From: Roseibium denhamense
Lineage (GTDB): Bacteria; Pseudomonadota; Alphaproteobacteria; Rhizobiales; Stappiaceae
Reading direction: 5' to 3'
Assembly (NCBI RefSeq): GCF_009711415.1
Contig: NZ_SMLZ01000099.1
Location: 16,138 to 80,137 of the forward strand
DNA length: 64,000 bases
Part shown: one piece after another, positions 42,408 to 51,220 of the stretch
How the letters are laid out: every line of letters starts with the position of its first letter
Position numbering within the stretch: the first letter of the stretch is position 1
Notes under the pieces: model-generated
What the model saw: only the letters and a program-made list of their open reading frames with translations
Databases searched by the model: none
Told to the model about the DNA's origin: nothing
Program-made: the position numbers and the translations under genes

Positions 42408-43739
42408 TCAGCGTGTGACGCCATCTTGAAAGACGACCGGCTCGCCAAGGGACGGTGCGGCCAAATCGCCCTGCCACATCACGCGCTTGCCCCGGACGAT
42501 CGTTCCAACCGGCCAACCGGTGACGGATTTACCGTCATAAGGTGTCCAGCCCGGCTTGGAGGCAATCCAGTCATTGCTAATGGTTTCCGTACGCTTCATG
42601 TCCACCACCGTGAAATCAGCATCATATCCGACCGCGATACGACCCTTGCGGGAGGTCTGGAACAGGCGCGCCGGACCTGCACTGGTCATATCGACAAACC
42701 GGGCCAGGCTGAGGCGGCCCGCATTCACATGGTCAAGCATGATCGGAACAAGAGTTTGAACGCCCGTCATGCCGGACGGAGACGCCGGGTAGGGCTTCTG
42801 CTTTTCTTCAAGAAGATGCGGCGCGTGATCGGACCCGAAAATATCGAGAATGCCTTGCGACAGACCCCACCACAGACGTTCGGCATGGCGCGGTGACCGG
42901 ACTGGCGGGTTCATCTGGACCAGCGAGCCAAGGCGGTGATAGGCCTCGTCCGTCAGGGTGAGATGGTGCGGTGTAACCTCAATCGAAGCGACATCCTTGT
43001 GGTCGATCAGGTAATCGACCTCTTCAGCCGTCGACAGGTGAAGAATATGGATCTTGGCGTCCACCTCGCGGGCAATGTTCACGAGGCGCTGGGTACATTG
43101 AAGAGCTGCGATCTCGTCCCGCCAGACCGGATGGGAACTCGGATCGTTTTCCACCCGCTCCCCTTCGCGCTCGCGAAGGCGGTATTCATCTTCGGAATGG
43201 AAGGCCGCCCGGCGGCGGGTTGCTTTAAGGATATCACGGACGCCCTGATCATCCTCAACCAGCAGATCTCCGGTCGAAGACCCCATGAACACCTTGATCC
43301 CGGCAGCAGCCGGAAGGCGCTCCAGGTCGGGAATATCCTTGACGTTGTCCCGTGTGCCGCCGACCCAGAATGCAAAATCACAATGCATGCGGTGATGCGC
43401 ACGCTTCACCTTGTCTGCCAGCGCAGCTTCGGACGTGGTCAGCGGATTGGTGTTGGGCATTTCGAAAACGGTGGTGACCCCGCCCATGACCGCAGCTCTT
43501 GCGCCCGATTCCAGGTCTTCCTTATGTTCAAGACCCGGTTCCCGGAAGTGGACCTGGGTATCCATCACACCCGGCAGCACATGAAGCCCTGAACAATCAA
43601 CCGTCTCACCGGCCTGATCTTCTGAAAATGAACCGATCCCGGCGATGCGCCCATTGCGAATACCGACGTCGCGCGCACCTTCACCATCCTGATTCACCAC
43701 TGTTCCGTTTTTCAGGATCAGGTCGTAAGTCGTGCTCAT
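42408..43739 (-). CDS. pyrC: Dihydroorotase (amidohydrolase family)
   Basis: This 443-residue protein is a class I dihydroorotase/allantoinase-type amidohydrolase: GVMDTQVHFREPG (zinc-binding HxH around 66-78), KVFMGSSTG (Lys for the metal bridge), IHILHLSTAEE, TPHHLTLTD and IFGSDHAPH. It would interconvert carbamoyl aspartate and dihydroorotate in pyrimidine synthesis; allantoinase cannot be fully excluded. ATG at 43739 has GGAGG six bases upstream. It is divergent from the YgfZ-like gene by 153 bases. Confidence 0.92.
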   Translation of the reverse strand: MSTTYDLILKNGTVVNQDGEGARDVGIRNGRIAGIGSFSEDQAGETVDCSGLHVLPGVMDTQVHFREPGLEHKEDLESGARAAVMGGVTTVFEMPNTNPLTTSEAALADKVKRAHHRMHCDFAFWVGGTRDNVKDIPDLERLPAAAGIKVFMGSSTGDLLVEDDQGVRDILKATRRRAAFHSEDEYRLREREGERVENDPSSHPVWRDEIAALQCTQRLVNIAREVDAKIHILHLSTAEEVDYLIDHKDVASIEVTPHHLTLTDEAYHRLGSLVQMNPPVRSPRHAERLWWGLSQGILDIFGSDHAPHLLEEKQKPYPASPSGMTGVQTLVPIMLDHVNAGRLSLARFVDMTSAGPARLFQTSRKGRIAVGYDADFTVVDMKRTETISNDWIASKPGWTPYDGKSVTGWPVGTIVRGKRVMWQGDLAAPSLGEPVVFQDGVTR

Positions 43740-43892
43740 ATGGCTCCTCCAGCTGCGCATTTTCCATCGGATCGTTCTGATTGCGCTTATACGCAACCGC
43801 TGCTGAAAGAACCAGAGCAGATCGCCCTGGTCTTGCCGTGTCTCTTCAAACCGCCTATCTGGCTGGAAAGGCCGCTTCCGGCCGGTCCAGAC

Positions 43893-44789
43893 ATGCGGAG
43901 TAAACTCGTGACCCTCGCCCTGCTCCCCAATCGCGCCGTCATCCGTGTTGGCGGCCCCGAAGCCCAGCATTTTCTTCAGAATCTGGTGACATCCGACATC
44001 GACAGCGTGAGTGACACCTCCGGCGGCTATGGAGCCTTGCTCACACCGCAGGGTAAAATCCAGTTTGACTTCCTCATCTACAAAAGCGGCGGGACCTATC
44101 TGATCGACACCCCTCGGGAGACCGCCAGCGACCTGCTCAAGCGCCTGACATTCTACCGGCTCCGCTCGAAGGTCGATCTGGAACTTGCCGATGACACGCT
44201 TGCCGTCCTGGCCCTGTGGGGCAGCGACAAGGACGTTGCGTCCGCACTTGTGAGTGTCGCGGACCCGCGTTTGGAAGATCTCGGCCGCCGGATCGTCGGT
44301 CCGGCCGATGCTATCGCGGAAGAGCTGGGAACGGCACCTGAAGGCCCAGAGGCCTATCACGCGCACCGGATCGCCCTTGGTGTTCCAGAGGGCCTGGAAG
44401 ACTACGCCTATTCCGAGATCTTCCCACATGACGCCGGGCTCGACCAGCTGAACGGTGTTTCGTTTTCCAAAGGCTGTTATGTGGGTCAGGAGGTTGTCTC
44501 CCGCGTCCATCACCGTGGCACGGCGCGCAAACGCTTCGTCCTGGTTGAGAGCGCCGAAAACCTTCCGGCCATGGGAACGGACGTAACCGCGGACGGAAAA
44601 AGCATCGGCACGTCCGGATCATCCACTGCTTTGGGAGACGTTCACAAGGGGCTCGCCCTGTTGCGGCTTGACAAGGCAAAGGCCGCGCTCGACAACGGCA
44701 CCCCGCTGTTTTGCGGTGCCGCCCCGGTCAGTGTTTCCTTGCCGGCCTGGGCCGGTTTTGGCTGGCCGCAGGACGCGGCGGCGGAATAA
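43893..44789 (+). CDS. ygfZ: YgfZ/GcvT-domain folate-binding protein (Fe-S cluster or tRNA-modification factor)
   Basis: This 298-residue protein has a GcvT-like fold with the YgfZ signature KGCYVGQEVVSRVHHRGTARKR and an N-terminal FLQNLVTSDI. YgfZ-type proteins bind tetrahydrofolate and support Fe-S protein maintenance. The start is chosen at ATG 43893; the frame is open to 43740 but that part lies in the divergent promoter and is not conserved-looking; GTG just after MRSKL is another option. Confidence 0.85.
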   Translation: MRSKLVTLALLPNRAVIRVGGPEAQHFLQNLVTSDIDSVSDTSGGYGALLTPQGKIQFDFLIYKSGGTYLIDTPRETASDLLKRLTFYRLRSKVDLELADDTLAVLALWGSDKDVASALVSVADPRLEDLGRRIVGPADAIAEELGTAPEGPEAYHAHRIALGVPEGLEDYAYSEIFPHDAGLDQLNGVSFSKGCYVGQEVVSRVHHRGTARKRFVLVESAENLPAMGTDVTADGKSIGTSGSSTALGDVHKGLALLRLDKAKAALDNGTPLFCGAAPVSVSLPAWAGFGWPQDAAAE

Positions 44790-44816
44790 CACACTAAGCA
44801 ACGCCCAGAAGGTCTC

Positions 44817-45479
44817 ATGTCCACAGCACGTTCCGACGAACCGCCCCGCGCCTGGCAACGCATGCTTTCCGGGCGGCGGCTCAACCTTCTGGACCCATCA
44901 CCGCTGGATGTCGAAATTTCCGATATTGCGCATGGACTGGCCCGCGTCGCGCGCTGGAATGGCCAGACCTATGGGGATCATGCGTTTTCGGTCGCCGAGC
45001 ACTCGCTGATCGTCGAGGACATTACCGTCCAGCTGAAACCGGATCTATCCCCGGACTGGCGCCTTGCCGTTCTTTTGCATGATGCCCCGGAATACGTGAT
45101 CGGTGACATGATCTCACCGTTCAAGTCGGTCATTGGGGAAGCCTACAAGGCGGTGGAAGCCCGGTTGCAAGGAGCTATTCACCTCCGGTTCGGGCTCCCG
45201 GCAGAAATCCCGCAGACCATCAAGAAGCTCTGCAAGCGTGCCGACATCATTTGCGCCTATTTCGAAGCGGTTGAACTCGCCGGCTTTTCAGAACAGGAGG
45301 CCGGCCGGATCTTCGGAAAGCCCCGGACTTTTCCGTTGGATGAGCATGGAAAGCTGCGTTACGGCCTCACACCGCAGCCGGTCGCAAAAGCGGAGAAACT
45401 CTTCATGGAGCGGTTCACAGAGATTGAAGCGTTGCGGGCAGACGCGACCAATTCCAAATCCACTCCCGCCGCGGGGTGA
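44817..45479 (+). CDS. HD-domain hydrolase (YfbR-like)
   Basis: This 220-residue protein has an HD domain: GDHAFSVAEHSLIV (about 58-71), LLHDAPEYVIGD (about 90-101) and the later Asp in CKRADIICAYFEA. It is similar in outline to YfbR-type 5'-nucleotidases and the metal-dependent HD phosphohydrolases. Substrate not known. It starts 27 bases after the YgfZ-like gene and is probably cotranscribed. Confidence 0.85.
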   Translation: MSTARSDEPPRAWQRMLSGRRLNLLDPSPLDVEISDIAHGLARVARWNGQTYGDHAFSVAEHSLIVEDITVQLKPDLSPDWRLAVLLHDAPEYVIGDMISPFKSVIGEAYKAVEARLQGAIHLRFGLPAEIPQTIKKLCKRADIICAYFEAVELAGFSEQEAGRIFGKPRTFPLDEHGKLRYGLTPQPVAKAEKLFMERFTEIEALRADATNSKSTPAAG

Positions 45480-45499
45480 CGCAGACGGTTATCCGGACC

Positions 45500-45604
45500 A
45501 GAGCAGCCGGCGGTCATCTTCATGCAGAAAAGTTGCTCTAGGGACTTAAAATCGATCAGCTTTCGACGGTTCAAGCGGTTCCACTTGAACAGCCGCTGAT
45601 CTAG
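45500..45604. repeat. Palindromic repeat element (nested inverted repeats)
   Basis: Contains a first pair AGAGCA (45500-45505)/TGCTCT (45534-45539) and a second nested pair GATCAGC (45554-45560)/GCTGATC (45595-45601), enclosing GTTCAAG (45569-45575)/CTTGAAC (45584-45590). It shares the GATCAGC...GCTGATCTAG ends with copies 1 and 3. REP-like structure, in a tandem intergenic gap. Confidence 0.65.
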
Positions 45605-45639
45605 TTTAGAGATCAAACAACCGCGAACCCTGGTCGACA

Positions 45640-46146
45640 ATGCTGCATGTATGTTCCCTATCCCGGCTTCCGGAAACGGTAGAAAAAACCGGTGCCAAGT
45701 CGCTGGTGACCCTGATCAACGCAGAAATGGCGGTTCCAACCCCGGCCGGAATTGCGGCAGACCGGCATCTGTTTCTTGCCTTCAACGACATCGTTGCGCC
45801 TGTCGAGGGTCTGGTCCCGGCAAGCGAAGGGCATATCGAACAGTTCCTCGCCTTTATCCGTGCCTGGGATCAAAAGGCACCGCTTGTGATCCATTGCTGG
45901 GCCGGGATCAGCCGCTCGACCGCCGGCGCCTATACAGCTGCCTGTACTCTCAATCCCGACGCGGATGAGTACCACATGGCCGCGCTGCTAAGGGAACGGG
46001 CACCATCCGCCACTCCGAATGCGCGGATTGTTGCCATGGCCGACAAGCTTCTGGGCCGTGACGGCCGGATGATCGATGCGATCCGCGGCATCGGCCGGGG
46101 TGCCAATGCCTTTGAAGGCACACCGTTTGAAATGCCGCTCGCTTGA
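45640..46146 (+). CDS. Tyrosine phosphatase-fold protein
   Basis: This 168-residue protein has the CX5R phosphatase loop in VIHCWAGISRSTAGAY and a preceding Asp-containing segment, so a low-molecular-weight, dual-specificity-like phosphatase is likely. The true substrate is unknown. The ATG start is supported only by position. It precedes nrtR by 20 bases, probably as a cotranscribed pair. Confidence 0.85.
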   Translation: MLHVCSLSRLPETVEKTGAKSLVTLINAEMAVPTPAGIAADRHLFLAFNDIVAPVEGLVPASEGHIEQFLAFIRAWDQKAPLVIHCWAGISRSTAGAYTAACTLNPDADEYHMAALLRERAPSATPNARIVAMADKLLGRDGRMIDAIRGIGRGANAFEGTPFEMPLA

Positions 46147-46166
46147 GCTGACCGTCAGGAGCCATC

Positions 46167-47150
46167 ATGCCGCACCGGCACGCCAGCATCGAAATCGGTC
46201 TGAATGCTGTGATCGTCACCGTTGCGCAGGGTCTGCCGCAAATCGTGCATGTGGAAGATCAGGGCGATGCGCAAGAAGACGGGTTGCCGTTTGGTCCGTT
46301 TGACCCGCTTCACCACCGGACCTTTGAAATCGGCTTGCGGTCTTGGGTGGAAAACCAGACGGCCCTGCGCCTTGGCTATGTCGAACAGCTTTATACATTC
46401 GGTGACCGCGGCCGCCACCGGGTCAGCGGGGACGAAGGTCCGCACGTGGTCTCTGTGGGGTATCTGGCACTCACCCGCCAAACGGCTGATTCTGAGAGCA
46501 TGCTGGCGAAACACAAGTCGGCCTGGCGCTCCTGGTACGATTACTTTCCATGGGAAGACTGGCGCAGCGGACGTCCGGCCCTCCTGGACCAGGCGATACT
46601 TCCAGAGTTGACACACTGGGCCAGCGAACCGCCCGGCCCCGGCGAACCGCCGCGCCCGCTGGGCCGGCAGGAACGTGTGCGCCTTGCCTTCGGCACCGGA
46701 TCGTCTGACTGGGACGAGGAGCGGGCCCTTGAGCGCTATGAGCTGCTTTATGAGGCAGGTCTCGTGCCCGAAGCCAAACGGGACGGGCGCCCGGCCGCCC
46801 TTTCCCGCACGACCCTGCCCCCTCTTGGTGCGCCGATGGGTTTTGACCACCGGCGTGTCCTGGCCACAGCCATCTCGCGTCTGCGCGGGAAACTCAAGTA
46901 CCGGCCGGTCATCTTCGAGCTTATGCCGGAAACCTTCACCCTCACCGATTTGCAGACGTCGGTGGAAGCCATATCCGGCCGCCACCTGCACAAGCAGAAC
47001 TTCCGCCGGCTGGTGGAAAATGCCGATCTGGTTGAGCCCACGGGGGCAACGTCAACAGCAACCGGCGGACGCCCGGCGGCCCTGTTCCGCTTCCGGCATC
47101 AGCTGCTGAGCGAACGGCCCGCCCCTGGCCTCAGGGTTGGCGGACGCTGA
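46167..47150 (+). CDS. nrtR: NrtR-type NAD-metabolism transcriptional regulator (Nudix-like)
   Basis: This 327-residue protein has an N-terminal Nudix-like domain without an intact Nudix box and a C-terminal winged-helix DNA-binding domain with the NrtR signature ELMPETFTLTDLQTSVEAI and RHLHKQNFRRLVENADLV. NrtR proteins bind ADP-ribose or related ligands and repress NAD-synthesis genes. The nadABC cluster at 51.2-54.9 kb is the likely target, and an imperfect palindrome upstream of nadA is a candidate operator. The alanine- and glycine-rich insert at about 140-200 is not typical of the family. Confidence 0.85.
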   Translation: MPHRHASIEIGLNAVIVTVAQGLPQIVHVEDQGDAQEDGLPFGPFDPLHHRTFEIGLRSWVENQTALRLGYVEQLYTFGDRGRHRVSGDEGPHVVSVGYLALTRQTADSESMLAKHKSAWRSWYDYFPWEDWRSGRPALLDQAILPELTHWASEPPGPGEPPRPLGRQERVRLAFGTGSSDWDEERALERYELLYEAGLVPEAKRDGRPAALSRTTLPPLGAPMGFDHRRVLATAISRLRGKLKYRPVIFELMPETFTLTDLQTSVEAISGRHLHKQNFRRLVENADLVEPTGATSTATGGRPAALFRFRHQLLSERPAPGLRVGGR

Positions 47151-47355
47151 AGACAGGCGTCGTTTTCTAAGTAATATTAACCATAAATCGCGCTAAATCT
47201 GAAATCGAATGCGGTTTTTCTGCGATTTCCTGATCCATTAACGGTCTTTCAAGGTTAAGCAGACATTTTCAATTCGAGTGTTCTCGTTGACACAACGTTA
47301 GCGCTAGTCCGCCTTGCGTTCTTGGCGATCTGTATCGAGTTGGAGTTGGCTGCGT

Positions 47356-48579
47356 ATGTTTGGCCCGGATTCCCGCAACCAGAAGCGGTATTCTTCAAAA
47401 GTGACCAATGAATATGGCCCGGTCCGTGCGCGCATGCGCCGGCTCACACGACTTGCATTCCTCAGCCCACTGGTCTTCATTGGCCTTGGCGGCGCCATTG
47501 GCGAACAGGATATCTTTGCGGTCATCAACGCACACGAAGCCGAAACGCCGCGTTGGATGATGGCATTGGAACATGCCACCTTCACCACAAAGCACGCTCC
47601 GGCCGTCAATTTGGCGACGCATCCTGTCCCGGATCACACCAATAGCCCGATGCTGACCCTTACCTCGTCCAAACGCGGTTTCAAGGCCCGTCCGGTCATC
47701 GGCCTCGACGAGGAAGTCCGCCAGGTAAAGCCGGACACGGTGCCCACGGAGATTGTCACGAACACCTCCTCCAAGGGCGACCGGAAAATCACGCTGGCCC
47801 CCGACCGGCACATGATCGACATGTCGGCGGGTAATGTCTATGCCATGTCCAGCCTGATCTCGAACGAGAAACGCCAGGAAGATCTCCCACGGGTTGCGTT
47901 TGTGAAACCGGAACCGCTGGACGAAAAGACGAGCGGTAACGGGTCTTCGGAAGATGGCCCGCTCGACTTGCAAAAAGTTATGATGGCCCGCAATGCGGCG
48001 GCGGCCAGCTTTTCCCTTGTCTCCGCTTATGCCCCTGACAGCGTGAGAGAGACCAAGGAACCTTTCGACGCCCTCTTCGGTGCCGCGAAATACGAACAGG
48101 ACATGCCTCCGCCCGAGGATCCGGAAAACCCGCATTGGTGGGCGCAAAAACCGCTGCCGCTTTCCGTCGGCACAGCAAAGGAACAGCGATGCCTTGCAGA
48201 GGCGATCTATTTCGAAGCCCGCGGCGAAAGCGAAGAGGGCCAAGTCGCCGTGGCACAGGTTGTGCTCAACCGCGTGAAGAATCCTGCCTATCCGGACACG
48301 ATCTGCGGCGTGGTCTACCAGAACAAGCACAAGCGCAATCGCTGTCAGTTCTCCTACGCCTGCGACGGCATCAAGGACCGCATTAACAGCCCAGGCGCCT
48401 GGAAGACGGCCCAGCGGCTGGCGCGGGAAGTATCGGACGGCAAGCAGTATCTGAAAATGGTGGATGCCTCGACCCACTACCACGCGACCTATGTCAACCC
48501 GCGGTGGGCAAAGGCCATGGCAAAGCGCGGCCAGATCGGCCTGCACATTTTCTACAAGACCTATGCCGGCGGCTGGTGA
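47356..48579 (+). CDS. Cell-wall hydrolase of the SleB type
   Basis: This 407-residue exported protein has an N-terminal signal anchor (about 30-50), a long low-complexity middle region, and a C-terminal Hydrolase_2 (SleB-type) domain (about 275-405): EAIYFEARGESEEGQVAVAQ, VVLNRVKNPAYPDTICGVVY and CQFSYACDG. It would cleave peptidoglycan glycan strands. The ATG at 47356 was chosen over an earlier in-frame start because it removes a non-conserved leader. In alphaproteobacteria SleB-type proteins often help cell-wall remodelling during growth. Confidence 0.9.
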   Translation: MFGPDSRNQKRYSSKVTNEYGPVRARMRRLTRLAFLSPLVFIGLGGAIGEQDIFAVINAHEAETPRWMMALEHATFTTKHAPAVNLATHPVPDHTNSPMLTLTSSKRGFKARPVIGLDEEVRQVKPDTVPTEIVTNTSSKGDRKITLAPDRHMIDMSAGNVYAMSSLISNEKRQEDLPRVAFVKPEPLDEKTSGNGSSEDGPLDLQKVMMARNAAAASFSLVSAYAPDSVRETKEPFDALFGAAKYEQDMPPPEDPENPHWWAQKPLPLSVGTAKEQRCLAEAIYFEARGESEEGQVAVAQVVLNRVKNPAYPDTICGVVYQNKHKRNRCQFSYACDGIKDRINSPGAWKTAQRLAREVSDGKQYLKMVDASTHYHATYVNPRWAKAMAKRGQIGLHIFYKTYAGGW

Positions 48580-48614
48580 TCCAGCGTCGCAACACCCTTT
48601 ATCCGTTCAAGCGA

Positions 48615-49652
48615 TCATTGCTGACGGGACCGGCCTTTCGCATGCCGGTCCTCGATCGGGCTCTTGCCGTAAAGGTCTTTGTAGCGTTTGGCGAAATGTG
48701 AAGCATTCGCAAAACCGCAAGCCACCGCGATTTCGATCATCGGCATGGCGGTGCGGCAGACAAGCCGCTGGGCAATATCGAGCCGGATCTTGCTGTAATA
48801 GTGAAGCGGTGAACACTCAAAATAGTGCTGAAAGTCCCTCTGCAATTGCCTCGGACTGACTTTGAGGCGGGCCGCCAGCTCATTCTGGGACAGGGTATCC
48901 CCAACATTTTCGGTCATAAGCTCAATACACCGCCGCAAGCGGGGCGGGATAAGGTGTAGCTCGTCCCGCATCAGTGTATTCTGTCGCTCACTACCTGATC
49001 TCATATCCTGATGCAGCGCGATGCTTGCCACTTCGCTGGCAACCGCGCCGCCATGAAGATCAGCGATATAACCAATCATCAGATCTAGCGCTGTCGTTCC
49101 ACCGGCGCATGTCAGATAGTGATCGTCGGTCTGGATCAAGCTGTCGATGAGTTTGACCTTTGGAAACAGCTCCTTGAAGAGGTCAGCGTATTCCCAATGA
49201 ATGGTGCATTGCCGACCTTCGAGCAAGCCGAGATCCGCCAGTATGTAGGCACCGGTGCAAATGCCCGCGATCCGAGTCTTTTGATGGGCAAACCACCGGA
49301 GCCGATTTTTGTGGGACGGGCTCAGGCTGTTCAATTCGACATCGTCACTGCTGCAAATCGCGAGTAGATCCGGCGATTGAATATCGTCCAATGCGCAATC
49401 TGCCCGCATCTTGCCGCCTGAACTTGCCAGAGCATCATTGCCGTCGAGCGTGCAGCAAACATAGTCGAATGCCTTATGTTTCATGATCTTGTTGGCGATC
49501 CGCAAAGGTTCGATTGCGGATGCAAAAGACAGCAGCGAAAAGTTGTCCAGCAGCAGAAAACAAATGCTGGTGCCCCCCGGTACGGCCTGTGCGGCACCGT
49601 TCATTTCCGCCCTTTGCCGCATGGCTTTGCAGTTGTCATCGGATTGCGGCAT
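48615..49652 (-). CDS. GlxA-family transcriptional regulator (DJ-1/PfpI-like domain plus AraC HTH)
   Basis: This 345-residue regulator combines an amidotransferase-like DJ-1/PfpI domain (about 28-205; GICTGAYILADLGLL is the family elbow) and a C-terminal AraC-type helix-turn-helix (about 235-335; LSQNELAARLKVSPRQLQRDF, CGFANASHFAKRYKDLYG). GlxA-type activators regulate catabolic genes for compounds such as betaine, carnitine or arginine, depending on the species; its target is not identifiable here. It is leftward, next to the sleB-like gene, with no apparent target gene adjacent. Confidence 0.9.
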   Translation of the reverse strand: MPQSDDNCKAMRQRAEMNGAAQAVPGGTSICFLLLDNFSLLSFASAIEPLRIANKIMKHKAFDYVCCTLDGNDALASSGGKMRADCALDDIQSPDLLAICSSDDVELNSLSPSHKNRLRWFAHQKTRIAGICTGAYILADLGLLEGRQCTIHWEYADLFKELFPKVKLIDSLIQTDDHYLTCAGGTTALDLMIGYIADLHGGAVASEVASIALHQDMRSGSERQNTLMRDELHLIPPRLRRCIELMTENVGDTLSQNELAARLKVSPRQLQRDFQHYFECSPLHYYSKIRLDIAQRLVCRTAMPMIEIAVACGFANASHFAKRYKDLYGKSPIEDRHAKGRSRQQ

Positions 49653-49673
49653 TTCCAGACCAGTGACTCAATG

Positions 49674-50174
49674 CTATCGCTCGTTCGATTCAAAGACATT
49701 CGTCACAACATAAGTTGCCAGCAAGATCAAATGAAAGCCAAACAGGGCGGCCACCTGCAAAGCCGTTGCCTGGGAATATTCAAGCAGTTCACTCAAGACA
49801 TGGATCGACGAGATGATGATGATCGTCGAGACGATCCGGTGCTTCATCCGCCGGTAGGCCATTTGGCCCTGCTGGATGTAATCCTCGCCATGCGCGGAGG
49901 CCCGGATCCGGTAGCTGTTGTAGGTGTTTGTTGAAACCATAATCACCAGGTTGGCGATAAACACCATGTCCAGCAAATTGAGGATCAGGAGTATGGTCTT
50001 CTTCCGGTCCATAAACTCAAAGGTCCGGATCGCATCAAGGATGTCGACAAAAAAAGTGACCAGAAACAACATCATCCCCACGGCCAAACCGATCAGAAGC
50101 GGGATTTGAGCCCATCGGGTCAACCGGGTGACCACATCCATTTCTTTTTCCGTGTCGTGCGCGCTGTCGCTCAT
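49674..50174 (-). CDS. YqhA/UPF0114 family membrane protein
   Basis: This 166-residue protein has about three to four hydrophobic helices (about 20-45, 62-84, 110-135, 143-160) and the family-like LLDMVFIANLVIMVSTNTYNSY segment, matching TIGR00645/UPF0114. Function unknown. It lies 21 bases upstream, in the leftward sense, of the GlxA-type regulator. Confidence 0.85.
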   Translation of the reverse strand: MSDSAHDTEKEMDVVTRLTRWAQIPLLIGLAVGMMLFLVTFFVDILDAIRTFEFMDRKKTILLILNLLDMVFIANLVIMVSTNTYNSYRIRASAHGEDYIQQGQMAYRRMKHRIVSTIIIISSIHVLSELLEYSQATALQVAALFGFHLILLATYVVTNVFESNER

Positions 50175-50503
50175 TCATCCCTTCCAGGCAAACGTGGCCG
50201 TTGCTTGTGATCCTCACCAAGCGGGGATCACTGAGCGGTGTTCCGGCGGTCAATGCATTGTTCAAGATCAAGCGCGATTATTGAAAATGCCTGACAATTG
50301 ACGCCATACACATCTGCCTGGGTGACGACATTCGTTAAGCCTCGACGGCGCTGCACCGCGACTTCTAATCAAAAATTCTTGCGTATTATCTCTGATTTTT
50401 CAAAGGTCGAAGAATCAGCCATAACCGCGCATGTCTTCAAAAGACACGCATGAAAGGTGCGACCCACTCCGGGGCACCAGACCGACCAAATGAAGGATCA
50501 CAC
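50175..50503. other. Divergent intergenic region, YqhA-HupE
   Basis: No gene recognised. It should hold promoters for both divergent neighbours. The right half includes several Cys- and AT-rich short tracts but no clear hairpin or repeat. Confidence 0.35.
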
Positions 50504-51097
50504 ATGAGTATTCGTTTCGCTGCAGCCGCGCTTCTTGTCGCCGTTTCGGCCTCTCCCGCATTTGCGCACCTTGATCCAACCGAGCACGGATCGTTTGCCG
50601 CTGGGTTCACCCATCCCATTTTCGGCCTCGACCACGTCCTCGCCATGATCGGCGTCGGCCTCTGGGCAGCCCTTTTGGGCGGGCGCGCTATTTGGGCGCT
50701 TCCAACGGCTTTTGTCGGGGCGATGGTCGCTGGTTTTGGTCTGGCACTTGCTGGCGCTCCCCTGCCCTTTGTCGAGCCGCTCATCCTCGCATCCGTCGTT
50801 CTTTTGGGAGTTGCGGTTGCCCTGGCGTTGCGGTTTCCGCTGTGGATCTCTGTCGCGCTCGTCGCGGCTTTCGGTGTGTGCCACGGTCATGCCCATGGCG
50901 GTGAAATCGGGTCTGCGGGCGAACTGGGCTATGCGGCAGGGTTTGTTCTGGCCACCGCTTGTCTTCATGCGGCCGGCCTCTTGATCGGATTTGGCGCCCA
51001 CACGGCGGCAAGCGGCAACACAGTGTTCGGATCCCGCATTATCAGGGGGCTCGGTGTCCTGACCGCTGCTGGCGGCCTGGTTCTGGCCACTGGTTGA
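50504..51097 (+). CDS. HupE/UreJ family metal (nickel/cobalt) transporter
   Basis: This 197-residue protein starts with a signal sequence (about 1-20, ending PAFAH), followed by HPIFGLDHVLAMIGVGLWAALL and CHGHAHGGEIG, the conserved histidine motifs of HupE/UreJ secondary transporters of Ni2+ or Co2+. About six hydrophobic segments are present. The ATG at 50504 has GGAT upstream. No hydrogenase or urease genes are in the window. Confidence 0.93.
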   Translation: MSIRFAAAALLVAVSASPAFAHLDPTEHGSFAAGFTHPIFGLDHVLAMIGVGLWAALLGGRAIWALPTAFVGAMVAGFGLALAGAPLPFVEPLILASVVLLGVAVALALRFPLWISVALVAAFGVCHGHAHGGEIGSAGELGYAAGFVLATACLHAAGLLIGFGAHTAASGNTVFGSRIIRGLGVLTAAGGLVLATG

Positions 51098-51110
51098 TCC
51101 TTCAGAACAC

Positions 51111-51138
51111 AAAATGGGCGGCGAAATCCCGCCGCCCA
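51111..51138 (-). terminator. Intrinsic terminator of the nad cluster, within a repeat remnant
   Basis: TGGGCGGC (51115-51122) and GCCGCCCA (51131-51138); on the minus strand followed by TTTTGTGTTCT. Overlaps the repeat remnant at 51115-51186. Confidence 0.65.
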
Positions 51139-51186
51139 ATGCTCAACCAGATAAAATTCGATCAACTTTGGGCGGTGCACGGCCCC
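51115..51186. repeat. Intergenic repeat family, truncated or diverged copy
   Basis: Contains ATTCGATCAACTTTGGGCGGT and TGCTCAAC, matching the central part of copies 1 to 3, at the convergent hupE-nadC junction. It lacks the GTTTCGAAAC half and the final CGCTGATCTAG. Confidence 0.55.
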
Positions 51187-51220
51187 ATAAAAGCGCGTTC
51201 CTTTGCGCGGCAACGCGATG

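Noticed and set aside
43740..44513. Extension of the dihydroorotase frame to 44513
   Set aside because: The minus-strand frame is open but overlaps the YgfZ-like gene on the other strand; the real start is at 43739, where a good ribosome binding site is found.
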